Shown one piece after another: positions 63,801 through 64,000 of a stretch of DNA of 64,000 nt. The notes under the pieces were generated by a model, which was not told the DNA's origin, searched no databases, and saw only the letters and a list, made by a program, of their open reading frames with translations. Positions within the stretch are counted from its first letter, which is position 1. Each line of letters starts with the position of its first letter. The translations under genes were made by a program, and so were the position numbers. Origin of the DNA: Margaritifera margaritifera (lineage: Eukaryota; Mollusca; Bivalvia; Unionida; Margaritiferidae); contig JAQPZY010001415.1 in assembly GCA_029931535.1 (NCBI GenBank), positions 682,001 to 746,000 of the forward strand, read 5' to 3'.

Positions 63801-64000
63801 TTCTGTAAATGGTGCTCTCTGTAGAATCTGATGTTACATCTTGAGAGGAATTGTCATCCTCTACCCTTACAACACATGCTGTGCAACCAATTTGTGAAAC
63901 ACATGTATCCACATCACCATTGACCTGACAGATATCGAGAGGTAGAGACAGCTGGAACATGTTTGCACTTGTCACATCATTCAGTCCACCAAAAACATAG
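23932..64000 (-). CDS. MEGF8: MEGF8 (multiple EGF-like domains 8), 3' part of gene, 12 exons
   Basis: Type I membrane protein of the attractin/MEGF8 family. In vertebrates MEGF8 acts with the ubiquitin ligase MGRN1 to remove Smoothened and so dampens Hedgehog signalling (family knowledge). Twelve exons join in the order 64000-63758, 60098-59966, 55098-54864, 49087-48861, 46103-45845, 44525-44339, 41877-41688, 35057-34860, 33128-32989, 28981-28855, 25683-25464 and 24857-23932. Every junction uses GT/AG and the phases agree, giving about 1027 codons without a stop. Module order is kelch end, PSI-type cysteine modules, EGF, laminin EGF, stem, transmembrane helix and MASRPFA tail. Strong resemblance of the transmembrane segment and distal tail (LPGGP, ACLGS-like) to vertebrate MEGF8 separates it from attractin. 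Vertebrate MEGF8 is about 2800 residues, so roughly the C-terminal third is here. A symmetrical phase-0 exon could have been missed. Confidence 0.93.
24858..25463 (-). other. MEGF8: MEGF8 intron (0.6 kb), shortest in the window
   Basis: More than half is a 33-bp minisatellite (24905-25240) that starts about 50 bases from the last exon's acceptor. Because 33 is a multiple of three, the array is open in several frames on both strands. Confidence 0.85.
24905..25240. repeat. 33-bp minisatellite, 10 copies, next to the last MEGF8 exon
   Basis: The unit reads GACATGAGTAACATGTACAA then TGGATATGATAGT. Confidence 0.95.
25464..25683 (-). CDS. MEGF8: MEGF8 exon: end of laminin EGF and start of stem domain
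   Basis: It encodes 73 residues (about 647-719). CSACKEYFLGNPTKGHQCYR closes the laminin EGF. Then come EYCFDPTTQTEC, the QGRTVFF-VQPKYVNVDIR stretch and IDVTKGG. This conserved region follows the EGF modules in vertebrate MEGF8. The acceptor is TTTATTACAG and the donor GGAG|GTAAAC (GT at 25462-25463). It enters in phase 0 and leaves in phase 1, completed to Gly. Confidence 0.93.
26912..27100 (-). mobile_element. tRNA-derived SINE (copy 2)
   Basis: Same body as 20700-20888 (minus strand GGGCAAGGCACTTTACTCCA and CACTAAATAACCACAC). The head is decayed but keeps the B box GGTTCAAATTC. Confidence 0.7.
27130..27715. repeat. Minisatellite of about 74 bp, 8 copies
   Basis: The unit runs CAAGTCTATTCTACCTCCCT, then GTGCCTGGAAGGGGTAAAAA and AACAAGGACCTATGTATATT, with AACAATATATACAT. 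Confidence 0.95.
27775..28045. repeat. Degenerate repeat of about 90 bp, 3 copies
   Basis: Shared modules are ACCTTGACC.AAACCCTTA, GACACCAATGCCATGACTGC and ATCTGCTACCACAGTTC. Confidence 0.85.
28105..28475. repeat. Minisatellite of about 42 bp, 8 to 9 copies
   Basis: The unit reads TGTCCTCATTAAACTGTCTA then TTAAGCAGATGAAAAGGAAA. Confidence 0.92.
28855..28981 (-). CDS. MEGF8: MEGF8 exon: last laminin-type EGF, first part
   Basis: It encodes 42 residues (about 605-646): CMCNGHSDTCD, then CLCQNNTESRCG and CYRLQ. The CxCNGHxDTC opening and CQNNTE are hallmarks of the final laminin EGF of attractin and MEGF8. The acceptor TCATTTTAG supplies one base to complete Lys. The donor is CTACAG|GTAAAT (GT at 28853-28854), phase 0. 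Confidence 0.92.
32005..32200. mobile_element. MITE-like element with weak terminal inverted repeats
   Basis: The left part reads CCAGTTAAATCTGCATTAT and ATTAAGCAACCACCTGTCTT. The right part reads GAGGTGGTTGCTTAACGCAG and GTTGTCTGTAC, the complement of the left. The middle holds AAGAGGCCACTTGCC. The inverted ends are diverged. Confidence 0.45.
32342..32686. repeat. 44-bp minisatellite, about 8 copies
   Basis: The unit reads ACATCATAGAACTACTATGA then CCTTTATGCTTGGACAGCTA and AAGT. It is nearly invariant, with the last copy shortened. Confidence 0.95.
32989..33128 (-). CDS. MEGF8: MEGF8 exon: laminin-type EGF
   Basis: It encodes 46 full residues (about 558-603): LSLVEPKGPEENNAVCFNC, then KGKQCQECEHGYF and DPCN. 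This is the C.NC....G..C..C..GYF pattern of laminin-type EGF modules in the attractin/MEGF8 family. The acceptor is ACATTTCAG and the donor TAATAA|GTAAGA (GT at 32987-32988). It enters in phase 0 and leaves in phase 2 with AA, completed to Lys by the G of the next exon. Confidence 0.92.
33321..33680. repeat. 40-bp minisatellite, 9 copies, each with an ATGCAAAT octamer
   Basis: The unit runs AATACAATTTAGTACAAATA then TGCAAATAGTGGTTCAGTTG. Later copies carry GGTACAGATG. Every unit keeps ATATGCAAATAG, a perfect POU-factor octamer. Confidence 0.96.
33990..34600. repeat. Degenerate repeat field of about 110-bp units
   Basis: Modules such as ACACTATATGCCCTCTCCAT, AGATATGGCAGTGATAACA and GACATGATGTGATGGGA recur five to six times. 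Confidence 0.8.
34860..35057 (-). CDS. MEGF8: MEGF8 exon: second half of laminin-type EGF
   Basis: It encodes 66 residues (about 492-557). GSHCQECKPLFVGNP completes the laminin EGF begun in the preceding exon. CKSCTEYCNNHTDFC and a charged linker (KYNYTKTNEFLAE) follow. Attractin and MEGF8 share this layout. The acceptor is CTCCTAG and the preferred donor GCTGAG|GTGAGT (GT at 34858-34859), phase 0 at both ends. A second donor, GTCAG|GTAGTT, lies 18 bases downstream and would add six in-frame residues (VSLTGQ). GTGAGT is closer to consensus, so it was chosen. Confidence 0.9.
35100..36085. other. Unique AT-rich intron sequence
   Basis: No feature beyond short AT-rich runs. Confidence 0.5.
36091..36640. 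repeat. 50-bp minisatellite, 11 copies
   Basis: The unit runs AAAATTATAAATCCAATGCC, then CACGATGAGGCTGTGCTGTC and ATTAACAGCA. Variants are few. Confidence 0.96.
36650..37480. other. GC-richer unclassified segment, possibly an old mobile element
   Basis: Base composition differs from the surrounding AT-rich intron. It includes a 40-bp duplication (CTTGAAGGGTCCATCAAGG near 37045 and 37080). No reading frame could be identified. A similar composition is seen at 39965-41280, on the other side of the pogo-like element. Confidence 0.35.
37733..39961. mobile_element. Pogo/Tigger-like DNA transposon relic (2.2 kb)
   Basis: The left end starts CAGTGAAACCTCGCTTTAAC and the right end, in reverse complement, CAGTGAAACTCCGCTATAGC, both flanked by TA. 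This is the classic pogo/Tigger terminal form. Subterminal direct repeats (GATATAACACGATCGTGGC-like at about 37778 and 37913) are present. A CENP-B-type DNA-binding start is at 38607, but most of a transposase is missing. Confidence 0.8.
38607..38780 (+). pseudogene. Decayed transposase N-terminus (CENP-B/psq helix-turn-helix)
   Basis: From ATG at 38607 the frame reads MDNGIQKRKAITVKEKLEAL and then ends at TAA 38697-38699. The same frame continues LASRFRRSQV afterwards, then hits more stops. The KRKAITVKEKLE pattern matches the first helix of CENP-B-like HTH domains in pogo/Tigger transposases. No catalytic DDE region was seen downstream, so it is a dead remnant. Confidence 0.65.
39965..41280. 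other. Second GC-richer unclassified segment
   Basis: It includes minus-strand open stretches (258 codons at 40601-41377), none resembling a protein I know. Several frames are open over the same stretch, which weakens any coding claim. It may belong with 36650-37480. Confidence 0.35.
41285..41468. mobile_element. MITE copy (same family as 19714-19943)
   Basis: The left end, ACTTATAAGTTGAGTCCAAC plus TGCAAAC, mirrors the right end, GTTTGCAGTTGGACTCGACT plus TATAAG. The core keeps CAGATCTGGGTCTATGCAGT and ATCCTGATCTGACAGTGCAT. Confidence 0.72.
41688..41877 (-). CDS. MEGF8: MEGF8 exon: EGF module and start of laminin-type EGF
   Basis: It encodes 63 residues (about 429-491). GNRC closes the preceding EGF. 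CHQGCVHGTCVSPDKCQC is a full EGF module with the usual CxCxxG end (CQCHFGY). CKCNENSNC then opens a laminin-type EGF that ends LQCMNNTQ and continues in the next exon as GSHCQEC. The acceptor is TACCTTCAG and the donor CTCAG|GTATGG (GT at 41686-41687). One base completes the Glu codon and the exon leaves in phase 0. Confidence 0.92.
42050..42706. repeat. 41-bp minisatellite, 16 copies
   Basis: The unit reads TATACTGTATTTTGACATAA then TGCCCACACTATATGCTAACA. Low-coordinate copies favour TGCCC/GCTAACA and high-coordinate copies TACCC/GCTAATA, with the two types mixed in the middle. Confidence 0.96.
43230..44215. repeat. Degenerate repeat field (CAGTCA-GTGACCTTGACC modules)
   Basis: Modules of about 130-150 bp recur: GTGCAGAAACCATTTTTCTT, CAGTCA..GTGACCTTGAC, CAAGCCATCCACAAAGTTTG and GGTCTTCC. 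This type of repeat is widespread in molluscs (my recollection). Confidence 0.75.
44339..44525 (-). CDS. MEGF8: MEGF8 exon: calcium-binding-type EGF module
   Basis: It encodes 61 full residues (about 367-427). After a linker (GDQKFYERTKSS) comes CPLENECENNHHNC, then CINTDTAYYCECKKGYF, the six-cysteine order of an EGF module with the aromatic YYC.C..GY of calcium-binding EGFs. The sixth cysteine falls in the next exon (GNRC). The acceptor TATACAG supplies TG to complete a Met codon. The donor is GAAGA|GTAAGT (GT at 44337-44338), leaving in phase 2. Confidence 0.9.
44526..45844 (-). other. MEGF8: MEGF8 intron (1.3 kb)
   Basis: About half is the 40-bp minisatellite (45141-45765). The remaining 44526-45140 is AT-rich unique sequence with nothing recognisable. 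Confidence 0.8.
45141..45765. repeat. 40-bp minisatellite, about 15.5 copies
   Basis: The unit reads TGGGACTGCCATAAAAGATG then TTAACATTCACAATTCATAC. Only point variants occur. Confidence 0.97.
45845..46103 (-). CDS. MEGF8: MEGF8 exon: PSI module with CGWC motif
   Basis: It encodes 86 residues (about 280-365). It opens CMALAYLPLHCFGGECG, then NYTCPRDC, and has a textbook PSI stretch CADCMKTPGCGWC followed by GNGICMPGG. The acceptor TTTTTTTCAG is at its high end with a strong pyrimidine tract. The donor is TCCA|GTAAGT (GT at 45843-45844). It enters in phase 0 and leaves in phase 1. The residues after the donor (KLCSSCKIMFF) are intron. A 40-bp minisatellite begins only about 80 bases into the downstream intron. 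Confidence 0.92.
46486..47085. repeat. Minisatellite of about 50 bp, about 12 copies
   Basis: The unit reads ATCACCTCAACAAGGTCTAT then AGCTGTGTGAAATTAACTCA and ATGTAGCCAT. It is related to the array that follows. Confidence 0.93.
47086..47815. repeat. 54-bp minisatellite, about 14 copies
   Basis: The unit runs ACCTCTACAAGGGTCTATTG, then CTGTTTAAAATTCACTGAGG and AATGTAATCCTTTT. Because 54 is a multiple of three, it gives a 251-codon ORF that I regard as an artefact. Confidence 0.94.
48749..48916 (-). repeat. Three tandem copies of an exon-end plus donor site (56-bp unit)
   Basis: Reading the minus strand, the segment from GGCAATTCACAGGAATGT to the donor GTAGGTCTGC occurs three times with an exact 56-base spacing. 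Candidate exon ends are 48861, 48805 and 48749. Copies 1 and 2 keep GTAGGT, while copy 3 has GTAGAT and a few substitutions. Copy 1 is the coding exon end and the others lie in the intron. Confidence 0.9.
48861..49087 (-). CDS. MEGF8: MEGF8 exon: cysteine-rich module, 3' end duplicated into the intron
   Basis: It encodes 75 residues (about 205-279): an acidic start (ESLSEREAYP), WNCFSEN, then CPPEPCPDPC, CSTCLES and CVWSVMLQE, a PSI-type cysteine ladder. The acceptor TTTTATAG gives two bases that complete a Thr codon. The donor chosen is CAAGAG|GTAGGT (GT at 48859-48860), which leaves in phase 0 and joins the next exon CMALAYL in frame. Oddly, the last 56 bases up to this donor are repeated twice downstream, giving two further donors with exon ends at 48805 and 48749. 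Either would add a frameshifted tail with an early stop, so the first donor is the functional one by inference. Confidence 0.88.
49205..49390. repeat. Two small tandem repeats
   Basis: AAGACTTTGT.TCATATGGTC plus TGAATTCTG is doubled. AACAGTCACTATTTTACTCA plus TGTATGAC occurs three times. Confidence 0.85.
50380..51420. repeat. Degenerate repeat field, family with GGGATGAATG terminal module (copy 2)
   Basis: Modules of about 180 bp recur: AAGATTTTCAAGATGGC, CATATTGGATGTC, ACCATTTTCATT and TTTTGGTGAAAAC. The close reads GGGATGAATGAGCATG, AGTTTCATGGCAATCCTCTA and CAGGCCATCCCACGAGCT. Confidence 0.78.
51934..52605. repeat. 27-bp minisatellite, about 25 copies
   Basis: The unit reads TTTTCCTATTGTGTATTATC then TAAGTTA. 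The period of nine codons yields two overlapping ORFs (269 and 278 codons) on the plus strand, which are repeat artefacts. Confidence 0.97.
53160..54065. repeat. Degenerate repeat field, family with GGGATGAATG terminal module (copy 3)
   Basis: It shares modules with 22260-23440 and 50380-51420, such as TTTTGGTGAAAACCCCATGT and AGATTTTCAAG. The close reads GGGATGAATGTGTG, AGTTTCATGGCAATCCTCCA and CATAAGCTCTTCTGGTCT. Confidence 0.78.
53468..53691. repeat. 24-bp minisatellite, 9 copies
   Basis: The unit GGACATCAAATCAGTATCAT plus TATT is nested inside the field 53160-54065 and arose from its GGATGTCA-type module. It is open in several frames. Confidence 0.96.
54864..55098 (-). CDS. MEGF8: MEGF8 exon: cysteine-rich PSI-type modules
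   Basis: It encodes 78 residues (about 126-203). The read begins VCKWCSNCPGGHC, continues with DSCDKYLQC and then CMDQTCAATTCKTCVG, ending with CMWTRNFNRK. The C..C spacing and the late CxW are typical of PSI modules. The acceptor is TTATCCAG (AG at 55099-55100) and the donor GTGAGTAC (GT at 54862-54863). The exon enters in phase 0 and leaves in phase 1, with its single A completed by CG of the next exon as Thr. The long ORF that overlaps 54981-55250 is in another frame and is not the coding frame. Confidence 0.9.
55300..55570. repeat. Degenerate repeat of about 60 bp, 4 copies
   Basis: Shared modules are GTGTATTGGATATTGA.GTA, AA.GT.TGACCCTCCCACAA and ATATTATCCCCACTAAATGG. Confidence 0.85.
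56085..56930 (-). pseudogene. Decayed coding-like relic, unidentified (likely from a mobile element)
   Basis: Read on the minus strand, three stretches look coding but are broken by stops and frameshifts: YFLVDNKNIGTLNVEHKYSV (near 56720), YSATVTLYTGTAKIHVQGPE with WVNSFINTCQQ (56400-56560), and a charged helix-prone SDKIITAMREKIDHLQKELQ then SSIGTQT (56085-56342). The last could form a coiled coil. This resembles proteins of invertebrate mobile elements in style, but I cannot name the family. It abuts the pogo-like element at 56945. Confidence 0.4.
57552..57720 (+). pseudogene. Decayed pogo-like transposase N-terminus
   Basis: From ATG 57552 the frame reads MATNGSVKRRLNLQSLETKY then LAVKEVEGGASRKYV and a stop at 57657-57659. 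The +1 frame continues MCENFSLKHNTLSGWMTNQQ (from about 57652). Together they match a CENP-B HTH with its NTLSxW recognition helix, split by one frameshift. No catalytic domain follows. Confidence 0.65.
57690..57820. repeat. Hairpin: inverted repeat with T18 and A23 arms
   Basis: ACCAACAAGTTGTTCTCCGC followed by a T run pairs with an A run followed by GGAGGAAAACAACTTGTTGG. The loop, ACTGGTGGCGGTCCAGT, is itself partly palindromic. Confidence 0.8.
59966..60098 (-). CDS. MEGF8: MEGF8 exon: cysteine-rich (PSI-type) segment
   Basis: It encodes 44 residues (about 82-125 of the visible protein), starting CDSAVAVVPG and ending KSAES. Four further cysteines follow the pattern CNITWFMDMNC and CSEC, typical of the PSI/plexin-like modules after the second kelch block in MEGF8. 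One sequon (NIT) is present. The acceptor TTTTACCAG is at its high end and the donor TCA|GTAAGT at its low end. It enters in phase 2 (one base completes the Arg codon) and leaves in phase 0, so it joins the neighbouring exons without a shift. The extra residues after the donor (VSILAHS and a stop) are intron read-through. Confidence 0.9.
60361..60692. repeat. 33-bp minisatellite, 10 copies
   Basis: The unit reads CTAGTTGTATAAGCATTAAT then CTGTTGACTGTTT. It is open in several frames. Confidence 0.96.
61500..62350. repeat. 43-44-bp minisatellite, about 19 copies
   Basis: The unit reads CTCTAGATGATACATATACA then GTATGTAGAATATGGATAAC and AGAG. Low-coordinate copies have ATACAGTATG and high-coordinate copies ATACTGTATG, so variants are polarised. 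Confidence 0.96.
62344..62620 (-). mobile_element. tRNA-derived SINE with Thr(TGT)-like head
   Basis: On the minus strand 62616-62544 folds like a tRNA. A box TAGCTCACTTGGTAGAGC, anticodon stem-loop TTGGA-CTTGTAA-TCCAA (anticodon TGT) and B box GGTTCAGTACC are visible. The acceptor stem does not pair (ACTGCAG against CCAGGCC), so it is a SINE head and not a tRNA gene. The body extends to about 62344, where it meets the minisatellite. The far end is inferred. Confidence 0.6.
63380..63505. repeat. C-rich degenerate repeat
   Basis: CCACCC.ACCC..ACCCTGCC and AGCCATGCC.ACC modules recur about three times. Confidence 0.8.
63758..64000 (-). CDS. MEGF8: MEGF8 exon (partial at window edge): end of kelch propeller and first PSI-type module
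   Basis: The exon runs off the right edge, so its acceptor is not visible. The frame reads YVFGG at once, the VFGG signature of a kelch blade, followed by SLPLDIC, a typical blade-to-PSI transition. Then come CVSQIGCTAC cysteines of a PSI-like module, a Ser/Thr/Asp-rich loop and a second set of cysteines. Two NxS/T sequons are visible (NSS, NKT). The donor is CACACAG followed by GTAAATA (GT at 63756-63757). The exon ends after two bases of a codon (AG), completed as Arg by the first base of the next exon. The first visible base is the third base of a codon. Confidence 0.85.

Overview
The window is AT-rich, intron-rich animal DNA, most likely from a mollusc and probably a bivalve. That placement is an inference. 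It rests on dispersed repeats that read like common bivalve repeats (modules such as GGGGCCATAACTC and GTGACCTTGACC), on several tRNA-derived SINEs, and on very dense minisatellites. The one gene I can support is animal-specific.

Gene: the minus strand from the right edge (64000) down to 23932 carries the 3' part of MEGF8 (multiple EGF-like domains 8). I could define twelve coding exons by GT/AG splice sites. All eleven exon-exon phases agree and give one open frame of about 1027 residues ending in TGA at 23932-23934. In order it encodes the end of a kelch propeller, a run of cysteine-rich PSI-type modules, EGF-like modules, laminin-type EGF modules, a juxtamembrane stem with a basic RKRR site, a transmembrane helix, and a cytoplasmic tail. 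The tail has the MASRPFA motif shared by MEGF8 and attractins. The N-terminal part of the gene (CUB and other kelch regions) lies beyond 64000.

Layout: 1-23931 is the 3' flank, with no supportable gene. It holds many minisatellites, four tandem-derived degenerate repeat fields, tRNA-derived SINEs, a long-TIR DNA element (12995-14070), a 110-bp hairpin (16176-16286) and a small MITE (19714-19943) with an array-bearing relative (8530-8995). From 23932 to 64000 is the MEGF8 locus. Each of its eleven introns holds at least one tandem array. The introns also hold two pogo/Tigger-like DNA transposon relics (37733-39961 and 56945-58484), a decayed coding-like relic (about 56085-56930), further SINEs and more degenerate repeat fields.

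Most notable: (1) the 3' end of one MEGF8 exon, with its donor site, is tandemly triplicated (56-bp unit, 48749-48916), leaving two decoy donors that would break the frame; (2) a TIR-bounded MITE family with nested palindromes has spawned a 30-bp minisatellite in one copy; (3) an intronic array repeats a perfect ATGCAAAT octamer nine times; (4) three repeat fields share the same terminal module. I found no sign of a new enzymatic or defence system. The unusual features are structural and genomic.
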